From NCBI GenBank assembly GCA_028293765.1, contig JAQGOG010000012.1, positions 1-64,000 of the forward strand: a stretch of 64,000 nt of DNA, read 5' to 3'. The DNA is from Gammaproteobacteria bacterium. Lineage in GTDB: Bacteria; Pseudomonadota; Gammaproteobacteria; Steroidobacterales; Steroidobacteraceae. Positions 1 to 9,204 of the stretch are shown piece after piece. The notes under the pieces are model-generated. The model was not told the DNA's origin. It saw nothing but the letters and a program-made list of their open reading frames with translations, and made no database searches. The translations under genes were made by a program, and so were the position numbers. Position 1 is the first letter of the stretch; each line of letters opens with the position of its first letter.

Positions 1-206
1 CGTCGCGCCACCGCCTGATCGAAACCCAGGGGTGCCGCCAGCCCGGCAACCGAGACGATGCCGAGAACCAGGGATACGAGTCCGTACTCCTGCGACGCAA
101 GCACCCGCGCCAGGATGAGATTGCCTACAGTGAAAGCAACTCCGCCGAGGCCCAGCGCTGCCGCCGCCCGCAGCGCCGCCGACTTATAAAGATCGCGCAG
201 GATCAA
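1..206 (-). CDS. Polysaccharide flippase/oligosaccharide translocase, N-terminal part (runs off the left edge)
   Basis: The minus strand reads from TTG at 206 without a stop to base 1, giving about 68 residues. They begin with a short basic stretch (ILRDLYKSAALRAA), then a hydrophobic helix (ALGLGGVAFTVGNLILARVL) and a loop ending in EYG before a second helix. This is the usual opening of Wzx/RfbX-type flippases of the MATE-like superfamily, which move lipid-linked sugar units across the inner membrane. The TTG start overlaps the TGA of the asparagine-synthase gene by 4 bases (TTGA), implying translational coupling. The family is inferred from the first two helices only; most of the gene lies outside the window. 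Confidence 0.6.
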   Translation of the reverse strand, partial: MILRDLYKSAALRAAAALGLGGVAFTVGNLILARVLASQEYGLVSLVLGIVSVAGLAAPLGFDQAVAR

Positions 207-2149
207 GTGTTGCTCGCCGCATAGCTGGGTGCGGGAGTCGGGTTGCGCGCAACGCCCGAGGGAAACGTCGCCGGCGACGGCCTCGGCCCCGACAGCAGCA
301 GACGATCCCAGAGGCTTAGGTTCAGCAATGTCCAGAACAGATGGGCGTGATTGTGGCGGCGTTCCTGATGTTCCCGCCAGTACCGCTCGAGAGTTTTTTT
401 CTGAAAATTCCCCGCGATGAGGCGTGAAGAGAACACTTCATCGCGCGTCAGCTCCAGCAGTTCGCCCCGGATCCAGTTTTTCATGGGGATGCTGAAGCCC
501 TGCTTGGCACGCGTAGCGATTCCGGGCGGCAGCCGGTCGTTCATGCCGCGCTTCAGCAGCCATTTAGTCGTGAATCCGTGCAGCTTGCGCTCGGTGGGCA
601 GCGAGTAGCAGAACTCGACCACGCGATGGTCCAGAAAAGGCGGTCGGACCTCGAGCCCGCACGCCATCGACATCTTGTCGACCTTCATCAACACGCTGTC
701 GGGCAGTACCGTGTTGAGCTCGACGTACTGCTCCCGCGGGCCGCGCTCGAGGGGTGCCTGGCGAGACCAGCGCTTCACCGGCGCGAACGGATCGAGATCG
801 AGCGAATGCAGCACCTGCGGCTCGAAGAGCTCGCGCGCCTGCGTCGGATCCATGAAGTATTGCCAACGGATATGCTCGCCGGCGCCGGGCAGAAGGGCCC
901 CTTGCAGAAAACGCTTCAGCACATTGCGAGCGCCTTTCTTATGGTCGTCGTCTGGCAGGTGCGCGACGATGGCGCGGTAGATGTGATTCCTGAACGGCAG
1001 CGGAATCCGCTCCAGCGCCGCGGACGCCTTGCTCGCCCGGAAGCGATCGTATCCCATCAGAATCTCATCACCGCCGTCACCGCTGAGACAGACCTTCACA
1101 TAGCGACGGGCTTCTTCGCAGATGAGCATGAATGGCAGATTGGACGGGTCGGTAGTGGGCTCGTCGAGATGCCACACCGAGCGTTCGATCGCAGCCGCAT
1201 CGACCGGACGGACCAGAAGCTCCGTGTGTTGCGTCTGAAAGTGATCGGCGACCCGCCGGGCATATGCGAATTCGCTGAAGGAAGCCTCGCGGTAGCCGAG
1301 TGCGAAAGTCCGCAGCTGCGTCGGCATCGATTGGCTCAGGAAACTGACTACGGTACTCGAGTCGATGCCGCCTGACAGAAAGGCGCCGAGCGGCACATCG
1401 CTCATCGTGTGATCCGCGCAGGCGCGCTCGAGGAGATCGAGCAATTCCTGCTCGGTAGGAGCCACGTCCCGCCGTTCCAGCTTCCAGTATCGCGAGATTC
1501 GTGCGCCGCCATGCGGCTCGACCACGAGCAGGCAGCCGGGAAGGAGCTTTTGGATACCCTTGAAGAGCGTGTCGGGGGCCGGTACGAACTCGTATCCCAT
1601 GAGATCGAAGAGGCCCTGGCGGTTCACCTCGCGCGGCACTCGCGGGTCGACGAGCAGCGCTTTGATCTCCGATGCGAAACGCACTGCGTTGCCGGAGGGA
1701 CCGTTACTGTCGAGACTGTAGTAGAGAGGCTTCAGTCCCAGCCGATCGCGCGCCAGCACCAGTCGCCGACGCGGCGCATCCCAGATCGCCAGCGCAAACA
1801 TCCCGGTGAGGTGCTTGACGAACTCCAGTCCGTATTCCTCGTACGCGTGCACGATGGACTCGGTGTCGGTCCGGCTCCTGAAGACATGTCCCTTCTGCTC
1901 GAGCCGCGTGCGCAGCTCGGCGTGGTTGTAGATCTCGCCGTTGAAAGTGATCCATACGGTGCCGTCCTCGTTGGAGAGCGGTTGCCGCCCTGAATCGCTG
2001 AGATCCACGATGCTCAGGCGTCGATGTCCGAGGGAGATCCCCGCCTCCACATGGGTGCCATGATCATCCGGTCCGCGGTGAAGGAGTGTGGCCTTCATCT
2101 GTTCGATCAGATGTTCGTCGGCCCAGTTGAACCCGCAAATACCGCACAT
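203..2149 (-). CDS. asnB: Asparagine synthase (glutamine-hydrolysing), exopolysaccharide-cluster type
   Basis: This 648-residue protein starts at ATG 2149, so that Cys2 of MCGICGF becomes the N-terminal nucleophile; an upstream in-frame extension would destroy that feature. The class II glutaminase domain (about 1-200) shows HRRLSIVDLS, FNGEIYNH and SRTDTE. The synthetase domain has the ATP pyrophosphatase loop SGGIDSSTV and later SGDGGDEI. The family transfers ammonia from glutamine to an aspartate side chain. In exopolysaccharide clusters such paralogues are often assumed to amidate a sugar acid or another acceptor, but the substrate cannot be read here. It lies 11 bases downstream of a glycosyltransferase and overlaps the flippase, so it is part of one polysaccharide operon. 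Confidence 0.92.
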   Translation of the reverse strand: MCGICGFNWADEHLIEQMKATLLHRGPDDHGTHVEAGISLGHRRLSIVDLSDSGRQPLSNEDGTVWITFNGEIYNHAELRTRLEQKGHVFRSRTDTESIVHAYEEYGLEFVKHLTGMFALAIWDAPRRRLVLARDRLGLKPLYYSLDSNGPSGNAVRFASEIKALLVDPRVPREVNRQGLFDLMGYEFVPAPDTLFKGIQKLLPGCLLVVEPHGGARISRYWKLERRDVAPTEQELLDLLERACADHTMSDVPLGAFLSGGIDSSTVVSFLSQSMPTQLRTFALGYREASFSEFAYARRVADHFQTQHTELLVRPVDAAAIERSVWHLDEPTTDPSNLPFMLICEEARRYVKVCLSGDGGDEILMGYDRFRASKASAALERIPLPFRNHIYRAIVAHLPDDDHKKGARNVLKRFLQGALLPGAGEHIRWQYFMDPTQARELFEPQVLHSLDLDPFAPVKRWSRQAPLERGPREQYVELNTVLPDSVLMKVDKMSMACGLEVRPPFLDHRVVEFCYSLPTERKLHGFTTKWLLKRGMNDRLPPGIATRAKQGFSIPMKNWIRGELLELTRDEVFSSRLIAGNFQKKTLERYWREHQERRHNHAHLFWTLLNLSLWDRLLLSGPRPSPATFPSGVARNPTPAPSYAASNT

Positions 2150-2160
2150 AGTGTGAGCTG

Positions 2161-3339
2161 CTAGGTGTGAGTGGCGGAGGCGGGGGCGGCTGTCGGAGCG
2201 GCTGGCCACAGCGCATCGAAAACGTCCAGAGTCCGTCTGGCCGCCTGTTGCCACGTGAAGGACTGCGCCCGTTTGATTCCCTCGTGGCTCAGATGCTCCC
2301 GCAGCGCTTTGGAGCCGGTCACATCCAGCAACGCCTGTGCAATGTCGGCCTCGTCATAGGGGTCGATGAGACGCGCTGCCGGGCCCGCGACCTCCGGGCC
2401 GGCGCCAGTGGCTGGAACGATGGCGGGACAGCCGGTGGCGAGAGCCTCGAGAGTGGGCAGGCCGAAGCTTTCACACAGGGTCGCCAGTACGAAGCAGTCC
2501 GCCAGCTGATACGCGGCATGGAGCCGCTCGTTCGGCACGAATCCGATGAACCTGACCCCCTCCAGGCCGGCGTTGCCGAAACCATGCGCTCGCAAGTACT
2601 GTTCGACGCCTCGTCCGGCGACGACCAGCGGCAGGGGTCGCGCCGTGCGTTGACGGTATTTTCCGTAGGCACGTATGAGGCGCTCATTGTTGCCTCCTGG
2701 ATAGGCGGGAAGACTGCCGTGCCCGGTATGCAGGACGCGCGCCACGGTCAGAATGAAGCGCTCGGGCAGCCCATAGTCGTCGCGAAACGCCAGAGCACCC
2801 ACGTCGCGTCCAGGCGTAAAGTTCGGTCCGACTCCGGCGTGCGTGATGGCTGTGTTGGTGAATCGCCGGTGCATGCGCCGGGAGAGTTCATCGAGTGTCG
2901 TCTGCGAGATCGCGAGCAGGCCGCTTGCCTTGCGGCAGTAGAGCGGCAACATCAAGCGGATATAGAAATTATCCCACCATGGATAGTTGCGAGGGTTGAC
3001 ATACCAGTCGCAGCTTTGGAGGACGAAGACCCCGGGAATCCGGGTGAACAACGGCAGGGAAAACTTCGGATTGAAGAGAAGGTCGACACCGAACCGCCGC
3101 GCTGCCCTCGGCACCAGCACCTGGTCCCAGAGGAGGCGGCTGCGAGCGGGCATGACGTGCGTCTGCGCGTTGTCGAATTCCTGGAACAGGTCGCGGCAAC
3201 ACGGGCTGGCGAGGAAAATGACGTAACGCGTGTCAGGGTCCTGGCTCAGCAGTTGGCGCATTAGGGAGCGGGTGTACACGCCTAGGCCGTCGCTCTGATC
3301 GAGCACCCGCGCCATCACTCCTATCGTTCGACTTGCCAC
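2161..3339 (-). CDS. Glycosyltransferase family 4 (group 1)
   Basis: The protein has 392 residues and a GT-B fold. The chosen GTG start at 3339 gives ASRTIGVMARVLDQSDGLG at the N-terminus, the usual first beta strand and donor-side loop of group 1 transferases; an AAGG sits upstream. The C-terminal nucleotide-sugar domain carries ILTVARVLHTGHGSLPAYPGG (the last residues form a loop), FVLATLCESFGLPTLEALA (the ExFGLPxLEA motif with its catalytic glutamate) and GCPAIV. It probably adds a sugar to a lipid-linked repeat unit at the cytoplasmic face. The gene sits between a deacetylase (16-base gap) and the asparagine-synthase-like gene (11-base gap). Donor and acceptor are unknown. Confidence 0.88.
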   Translation of the reverse strand: MASRTIGVMARVLDQSDGLGVYTRSLMRQLLSQDPDTRYVIFLASPCCRDLFQEFDNAQTHVMPARSRLLWDQVLVPRAARRFGVDLLFNPKFSLPLFTRIPGVFVLQSCDWYVNPRNYPWWDNFYIRLMLPLYCRKASGLLAISQTTLDELSRRMHRRFTNTAITHAGVGPNFTPGRDVGALAFRDDYGLPERFILTVARVLHTGHGSLPAYPGGNNERLIRAYGKYRQRTARPLPLVVAGRGVEQYLRAHGFGNAGLEGVRFIGFVPNERLHAAYQLADCFVLATLCESFGLPTLEALATGCPAIVPATGAGPEVAGPAARLIDPYDEADIAQALLDVTGSKALREHLSHEGIKRAQSFTWQQAARRTLDVFDALWPAAPTAAPASATHT

Positions 3340-3355
3340 CGCTGCCTGCCTTGGT

Positions 3356-4504
3356 TCAATGCGCCAGGTGCTGGATCTTTGCAAACGCCCCAATCTTCCT
3401 GGCGGCAATGGAGATGAAGCTCGCGCGCCCCTGGCCGGGAAGCAGGGGCAGCCAGTCCGCCTTGAGTCGGCCGAACGCGGGGACCGGCAGACGCGGGTCG
3501 CGCGCGCGGCGGTAGTCGAGCGCCACGCCAAAAACGCTCCGGAAGCCACAGCGCTTAGCTAACTCCAAAGACAGCCGCGAGCCCAGCATCCAGGGATACG
3601 CAAGCGAGGTCGGCGCATAGCCCATGTGCGCCTGGAACTCGGCGTGCGCCAGTTCGAGATCCGACGCCACCAAGGCACGAAACTCGTCATCCCTCATGTG
3701 CTCGCCGCGCAGCACCCCCGATCTCGAGTCGTATAAGCGCTGCAGACGGGCCGCCCAATCCGGTCGATCAAAGAAGTCGGCGCCTCCGGATCGTTCCGTG
3801 AGCTGCACGCAAGCGTCGGTCAGCCCGGCGCTCTCCAGGTACCGCCCGCGGGCCGACAGCAGCGGCGCTGCCCGATAGATGGGAGAACCCAGGGCGGGTC
3901 GACCCAGCCGGTCGCCTGCCGCGGTGTGTCGCATCGGCCAGTCGTATATATCGTATCGAGCCAACAAAGCGGGGCTGGCGAAGCCAACGAGGCGCTCCGA
4001 GGTGAACACCAGCGCATGTCGGTGAGCATGAGATTGCACGTCCACGAGACCGGATTCGGCACAGGCGCGCAGCTGTTTCCAGTTCATGAAGAGATTGTCA
4101 TCCGGCTGTGCCGGCGGCCTCATCCAGAAAGAGGGGGCGAACAAGGTGGCGCGAGCTGCAAACGCGTCTAGTGTCGGGAGTGCAAAGTCGTAAAAACTGC
4201 TCCTCGCATCGTCAAACGTGAGCAGAATCCGCCTGCCGCGACCCCCGCTCTTGCTGCCGTGCGATGCGAGAAACTCTTCCAGACTGAGTGTGCGATAGCC
4301 GTTGATCTGCAGGAACTGAAGATCGTTCGCCAAGCCGACGGCATCGACGTCGTGGTAGATGAACACGGGAATCTCGCCGCGCGACAGCGGCAGACCCAGA
4401 AGAAAGCGCGGGTAACGAGTCTTGAGAATGCCGGCAACGCTCCGCGCCGCACGTTGTGTGCCCGCCAGCGCAGCCGCCAGGCGGCTTGGGTAGTGCCTGT
4501 TCAC
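3356..4504 (-). CDS. NodB-type polysaccharide deacetylase
   Basis: The protein has 382 residues. The NodB core begins after a basic amphipathic N-terminus, with IPVFIYHDVD, the metal/catalytic strand ILLTFDDAR (residues near 95-103; most family members have TFDDG), and DVQSHAHRHA, which supplies the second histidine motif. A late LAYPWMLGSR matches the motif preceding the catalytic histidine region. Carbohydrate esterase 4 enzymes of this kind remove N-acetyl groups from cell-surface polysaccharide. There is no cleavable signal peptide, so the site of action is uncertain. It is the first minus-strand gene of the exopolysaccharide operon, divergent from the ChbG-type gene at 4731. Confidence 0.85.
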   Translation of the reverse strand: MNRHYPSRLAAALAGTQRAARSVAGILKTRYPRFLLGLPLSRGEIPVFIYHDVDAVGLANDLQFLQINGYRTLSLEEFLASHGSKSGGRGRRILLTFDDARSSFYDFALPTLDAFAARATLFAPSFWMRPPAQPDDNLFMNWKQLRACAESGLVDVQSHAHRHALVFTSERLVGFASPALLARYDIYDWPMRHTAAGDRLGRPALGSPIYRAAPLLSARGRYLESAGLTDACVQLTERSGGADFFDRPDWAARLQRLYDSRSGVLRGEHMRDDEFRALVASDLELAHAEFQAHMGYAPTSLAYPWMLGSRLSLELAKRCGFRSVFGVALDYRRARDPRLPVPAFGRLKADWLPLLPGQGRASFISIAARKIGAFAKIQHLAH

Positions 4505-4730
4505 CGAAGATACTGCTCGAGATAGCCGCTGACCGTGTCAGCACAGCCTGCCTCCCTTGCAATATGCGGGCCGGCGGCGCAGCGTGCGCACGGCAAACCT
4601 GCAGCGAGGTTCGACTACAGCCAAGGTTCAGGCCAAGTCAAAGCTGAGTCTTGAGAGGCACGATTCGTGCTTCTCCGAATCGACCCATTTGGCACAACAT
4701 TACCCCAGACAACCCTACAGTTTTTGCAAA

Positions 4731-5633
4731 ATGACAACCGCGCCACCGACGAGCCACGCACGAGCTGGAGTGACCCTCGACGCTCTCGTGTCACCGCCGA
4801 TCCGAGCCGGGGGCTGCCGCGAGGGACTTCCGCTAATCGTTCACGCCGACGATTTCGGCGAGACCGTCGACATCACCGACGGAATTCGCCTCTGCATCGA
4901 AGCGGGCGTCGTCACCAGCACCTCGATCATGGCGAATATGCCGGCCACGCTGTATGCCCTTTCGCTCGCTCATGCGCTGGCGGATCGAGCGAGCTTCGGC
5001 GTACATCTGAATTTCTGCGAAGGGCGGCCCATGACCGCGAGTACGACGTTGATCGGCAGGCGAGGCGAGTTCCACGCCAAGCGTGCCCTGTTCGTCCGGG
5101 CGATGACGGGAATGTTGTCGTTACGGGAGCTCGAAGCCGAGATCACCGCGCAACTGGCGCGGGTGCACGACGCGGGCGTGCGAATATCGCATGTCGACGG
5201 TCACAAACATCTCCACCAGGTTCCGGTCGTCAGCGCTGCCGTGGCGAATGTTTTGCCGCGATTTGGTATCGAGCGAGTGCGAATTACACGCCTGCGCGAT
5301 GTGGGCGCAACCAACAAACCCTCTACGTTGGTGAGAGAGATCGTCGCGTGGCACGGGAGTCGCGCTTTCGGACGGGCGAGACTGCGTTCTCCCGTGCGGA
5401 CCGTCGACATCAGGACGCTCGTGGACAACGGATTATCGCATCGCCGCGCGAAGTCGATTGTCGACTCGGCGGGTCCTGTCGAGCTGTGCTGCCATCCCGG
5501 AACCGTCGCGGCCGACGTCGGCAAGCCCGGCAGCCACCAGCGCGCGGCGGAGCTCGACTACCTGCTCTCATCCCGATTCCGCGCGCTGTTGACAGAGAAT
5601 AATGCCCGACTGGTGACTTACTGGAAGGTGTGA
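4731..5633 (+). CDS. ChbG/YdjC-family carbohydrate deacetylase
   Basis: The protein has 300 residues when started at ATG 4731; an in-frame upstream extension has no protein-like character. The motif LIVHADDFGE (Asp-Asp metal site) near residue 35, HLNFCEGRP, and HVDGHKHLHQVP with its histidine pair are the family signature. ChbG removes an acetyl group from chito-oligosaccharides; HpnK is a relative next to hopanoid genes, but no hopanoid genes are seen here. The following glycosyltransferase starts 3 bases after the stop, so both probably act on the same glycan. It is the second deacetylase fold in the cluster, after the NodB-type gene. Confidence 0.87.
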   Translation: MTTAPPTSHARAGVTLDALVSPPIRAGGCREGLPLIVHADDFGETVDITDGIRLCIEAGVVTSTSIMANMPATLYALSLAHALADRASFGVHLNFCEGRPMTASTTLIGRRGEFHAKRALFVRAMTGMLSLRELEAEITAQLARVHDAGVRISHVDGHKHLHQVPVVSAAVANVLPRFGIERVRITRLRDVGATNKPSTLVREIVAWHGSRAFGRARLRSPVRTVDIRTLVDNGLSHRRAKSIVDSAGPVELCCHPGTVAADVGKPGSHQRAAELDYLLSSRFRALLTENNARLVTYWKV

Positions 5634-5636
5634 TGG

Positions 5637-6860
5637 ATGCGCATCTTGAAAGTCGTTCCGCAAGCGTTCTACTCGGCCAGGGGCACCCCGTTAAGCGCCT
5701 ACCATCGCGCCCGCGAGCTCGTGGCTCGTGGCCACGAAGTGGATATTCTGACGTACGCGGTGGGCGAGGATCCGCCCGATCTCGAGGTCCGCGTATTTCG
5801 CGCCCGCGGTCCCCACTTCAGCCGCTCGATCCGGGCGGGCCCGTCGGTCTTGAAGATCTGGTTCGACCTGCTGCTGTTCATCAACCTGCTCGTGCGACTC
5901 TCCAGGAAGCGTTACGACCTGTTGTATGCACATGAAGAAGGAGCGCTGCTCGCCAGGCTCGCGGGGGCCCTCTTTCGCATTCCTTACGTCTACGATATGC
6001 ACTCGAGCCTGCCTCTGCAGATAACGGATTGGAACTTCAGCGCGCGCCGCTCCGTCATATCGGCCTTCCGATGGGTCGAGAAGCTAAGTGTCCGGGGTGC
6101 GTGTGCAGTAGTAGCGATCTCTCCCGCGGTCGCACGCGCCGCGCAGCGCGCGTGTCCCGATGTTCGGTGCGTAGTCATCGTCAACCACTTCGAGGTTGGT
6201 GAGAGAATCGCTGCCGAAGCGGTCGCCCTGGTCCGCATGCGCCATCAAATCGAGCCCGGCCACAAGGTGGTGCTTTATACCGGCTCATTCGTCCCGTTGC
6301 AGGCTCTCGATCTGCTGCTCGATGCCATTCCGGGTGTTCTCGCGGCATATCCAAAAGTGACGTTTCTCCTCGTGGGGGGCACGGACGCCGAAATCGTGCC
6401 TCTGCAGCAGCAAGCGCAACGTCTCGGAATCGCTGCTCACGTCGTGCTGGAACGCGGTGTGCCTCAAAAGGAAATCCCAACGTACCTTGCCGCTGCCGAT
6501 GTGCTGGTTTCCCCCCGATGGCAGGGGATCAACCCCCCTGGCAAGTTGCTCCCGTATCTCGCCTCCGGCCGGCCGGTCGTCGCAACGAACACTCTCGTGC
6601 ACACTCAACTGCTTTCCGAAAGCTGCGCAATCCTCACGCCACCGGATGCGGCAGGCCTCGCTAAGGGCCTGATCGTGGCTCTTACGGACGCCTCGCGAGT
6701 GTCCGAGCTCACGGCAGAGGCGACGAGGGTGCTGGGACACTACTGCAGCAAGCCGGCCCGGGACGCGGCTTATGCCGAGATTCTGTCCGCTGCGACAGCA
6801 GCGAAGGCGTCGAGGGCCCGCTCGATCGATCGTTCGCTGCGGCGCAATGGAAGAGCTTGA
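5637..6860 (+). CDS. Glycosyltransferase family 4
   Basis: The protein has 407 residues and a GT-B fold. It starts MRILKVVPQAFYSARGTP, typical of GT4 enzymes that open with a strand and a glycine loop. A hydrophobic region near residues 80-90 may help membrane association. The donor domain contains HKVVLYTGSFVPLQALDLLL, VTFLLVGG, and a C-terminal DVLVSPRWQGINPPGKLLPY with PGKLLPYLASGRPVVATN, the donor-phosphate binding region (EPxGK-like). It is coupled to the upstream ChbG-type gene and its stop overlaps the start of the quinoprotein gene by 4 bases (TTGA). It probably extends a surface glycan. Confidence 0.88.
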   Translation: MRILKVVPQAFYSARGTPLSAYHRARELVARGHEVDILTYAVGEDPPDLEVRVFRARGPHFSRSIRAGPSVLKIWFDLLLFINLLVRLSRKRYDLLYAHEEGALLARLAGALFRIPYVYDMHSSLPLQITDWNFSARRSVISAFRWVEKLSVRGACAVVAISPAVARAAQRACPDVRCVVIVNHFEVGERIAAEAVALVRMRHQIEPGHKVVLYTGSFVPLQALDLLLDAIPGVLAAYPKVTFLLVGGTDAEIVPLQQQAQRLGIAAHVVLERGVPQKEIPTYLAAADVLVSPRWQGINPPGKLLPYLASGRPVVATNTLVHTQLLSESCAILTPPDAAGLAKGLIVALTDASRVSELTAEATRVLGHYCSKPARDAAYAEILSAATAAKASRARSIDRSLRRNGRA

Positions 6861-9139
6861 GCGTACTGGTAAAGAGCAGGTCGCCTGGTACCTCAGACCG
6901 AGATGAAGAGGAGAAACATCACGTCGAGCCACAGATGCTTGAAGAAATAGAAGGCGCGCCGCCTGCAGTGCCGCTCGAGGCCGCTGCACGCGTAACTGTC
7001 CGCCCGCATACGGCCCGGTACGCTGGCAGGCGAACAGCTCTCATCGTGGTTATTGCGCTGTTGGGAGTTCTCTTTCTCGTGATCGCGATTCCGGCGATCC
7101 GCTGGCGCGTCCAGGTCGTGTACCTGGTCCTGGTGGGGCGGATCCCGGATCTGGAACTCAAAGAGTTGCCTTCCCTGCTCATGCCAGGCGCCGGCCAGCC
7201 CCAAATTACCCGTCTCGTAATAACGCGAAATCCCTATGCCGTGATCCACGTGCCGGTTAACACGCCAGCCAACGTCGCAGCGGGAGCCTCACTGTTTCGC
7301 GAGCAATGCGCTGATTGTCATTCTCCCGACGGCAGCGGGGGTCCCGGGGCGCCCGCTTTGTTCGGGAGAGAGTTCCAACACGGCGATACCGAGTGGGCGG
7401 TGTACCGCACGATCCGGGATGGTGTGCCGAAAACGGGGATGCCACCTCATGCGCTGACACACGCGCAGCTCTGGCAGCTCGTGGCGTACATTCGTACCCT
7501 GGGGGTACCTGGGGACAGTGTCGCAACCTCCGACGCGGTGGCCGCGAGGTTGCGCGAAGTCCGGGTGCCATATCAGGAACTCGCTGCTACCGGTGAGCCC
7601 GGTGCCGACTGGCTGACGTACTCGGGCGCTTACGGTTCGAACCGCCACAGCACCCTGGCGCAGATCAACTCGCGCAACGTCGGGAATCTCGCGGTGCGCT
7701 GGATACACCAGCTCGTGGGCGGCCACGACAAGATCGAGAGCACTCCGATCGTCCGCGCTGGGATCATGTACTTCACCGTTCCACCCGGGCGGGTATTGGC
7801 GGTCGATGCCGCCACGGGACGTCAGATTTGGGCTCACGATCACCACTATGAATTCATGGGCGGAGGAGAGGGGCCGCTGGGACAGAATCGCGGCGTTGCC
7901 TTACTGGGCGACCGGGTTTTTGTCGGGACGTGGGACTCGAAGCTCACCGCGTTGTCGGCGGCGACGGGTGCCGTGTTGTGGGAGGTCAGTGTCGGCGACT
8001 ATCCCGGAACGTACATCAGCGGCGCACCGCTGGTGTACCGGGACCTCGTCGTGACCGGAGTGGGCAGCCCCCCAGGATTCGGCCGTGGCTTCATCGCGGC
8101 ATACGATGTCAACACCGGCAAGGAACGCTGGCGGTTCGTTACGGTTCCCGGCCCGGGCGATCAAGGAAATAAAACCTGGGCCGGCGATTCGTGGCGTAAG
8201 GGCGGAGCGGGGACCTGGTTGACGGGCTCGTACGATCCGCAGTCGGATCTGCTCTACTGGGGAGTCGGCAACCCGCGACCGGACTTCGACCGGAAGTCCC
8301 GCGAGGGCGACAACCTCTACTCCGACTCGGTGGTCGCGTTGCGCGGCACGACGGGGCAGCTCGTATGGCACTTCCAGTTCACACCGGAAGACGAGCACGA
8401 CTGGGATGCCAACCAGATTCCGTTGATCGCGGATCGCAGCACGGCGCAGGGCGGCGTCGAAAAGCACCTGCTCTGGGCGAACCGCAATGGGTTCTATTAC
8501 GTGTTCGATCGTGAGAGTGGCGCGTTTCTGCGCGGCGTCCCGTTCGCACGGCAGAACTGGGCGGCGGGGCTCAATCCTGCCGGGCGACCGATTCTGGCGC
8601 CGAGCCCCGGGGTAGGTGTCCAGGGTGCGCCGGTGTATCCGGGTGCGAAGGGCGCTACGAATTGGTGGTCGCCGAGCTATGACCCAAGCCTCAGTCTCGT
8701 GTTCGTCCCGGTCCTCGAGCAGGGCATGATTTTCTTTCCGTCCGCGAACACGCTGCCGAGCAGCGCCGGCAGGTCCTTCTATACCGCCGTGCGGGCCTTG
8801 GATGCCTCCACGGGAGAATTGGTCTGGGAGCATCGTCAGGAAACACGGTCGGAAGACAGCAACACGTCGGGACTATTGAGCACGCGCGGCATGGTGCTCT
8901 TCGGCGCCGATCACGGTACGTTGTTCGCGCTTGACTCCCGCTCGGGGAAACTCCTTTGGAGCGTCGAGACCGGAGGCACAACTTACGCGGCTCCCGTAAC
9001 GTACGCTGTTGCCGGTGAGCAGTTCGTTACGGTCATCGCCGGACGGAATCTGATGACGTTCGCGCTGCCAAAGGCTGCCGCGACGCTACCGGAACCGGCC
9101 GCGTTGGCGGGAACGGCCGTAACGCGCGGGAGCCACTGA
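6857..9139 (+). CDS. Membrane-anchored PQQ-type dehydrogenase with N-terminal cytochrome c domain
   Basis: The protein has 760 residues. A cytoplasmic N-terminus is followed by one membrane helix (about 61-82), a cytochrome c domain with haem site CADCH (151-155) and likely distal Met195 in TGMPPH, and an eight-bladed quinoprotein propeller from about 250 (WLTYSGAYGSNRHSTLAQIN). Repeated A/G-x-D-x-x-T-G-x-x-x-W blade motifs are visible. The candidate catalytic Asp lies in EDEHDWDAN (D515, with D517 two residues on). The vicinal Cys pair of methanol/ethanol dehydrogenases is absent, and the metal-binding Glu position reads GSPPGFGRG. The substrate is unknown; electrons should pass from PQQ to the fused haem. 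The TTG start overlaps the previous stop; ATG 6935 is an alternative start that would shorten the cytoplasmic tail. Confidence 0.88.
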   Translation: MSVLVKSRSPGTSDRDEEEKHHVEPQMLEEIEGAPPAVPLEAAARVTVRPHTARYAGRRTALIVVIALLGVLFLVIAIPAIRWRVQVVYLVLVGRIPDLELKELPSLLMPGAGQPQITRLVITRNPYAVIHVPVNTPANVAAGASLFREQCADCHSPDGSGGPGAPALFGREFQHGDTEWAVYRTIRDGVPKTGMPPHALTHAQLWQLVAYIRTLGVPGDSVATSDAVAARLREVRVPYQELAATGEPGADWLTYSGAYGSNRHSTLAQINSRNVGNLAVRWIHQLVGGHDKIESTPIVRAGIMYFTVPPGRVLAVDAATGRQIWAHDHHYEFMGGGEGPLGQNRGVALLGDRVFVGTWDSKLTALSAATGAVLWEVSVGDYPGTYISGAPLVYRDLVVTGVGSPPGFGRGFIAAYDVNTGKERWRFVTVPGPGDQGNKTWAGDSWRKGGAGTWLTGSYDPQSDLLYWGVGNPRPDFDRKSREGDNLYSDSVVALRGTTGQLVWHFQFTPEDEHDWDANQIPLIADRSTAQGGVEKHLLWANRNGFYYVFDRESGAFLRGVPFARQNWAAGLNPAGRPILAPSPGVGVQGAPVYPGAKGATNWWSPSYDPSLSLVFVPVLEQGMIFFPSANTLPSSAGRSFYTAVRALDASTGELVWEHRQETRSEDSNTSGLLSTRGMVLFGADHGTLFALDSRSGKLLWSVETGGTTYAAPVTYAVAGEQFVTVIAGRNLMTFALPKAAATLPEPAALAGTAVTRGSH

Positions 9140-9204
9140 AAAAGGGCGGCATGATATCTGCTTCCTCCGTTGACTAACCAGTCAACGGGCACGAGGTGTT
9201 TTTT

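Noticed and set aside
578-1375. 265-residue plus-strand frame
   Set aside because: Antisense to the asparagine-synthase gene; no ribosome site and unnatural composition.
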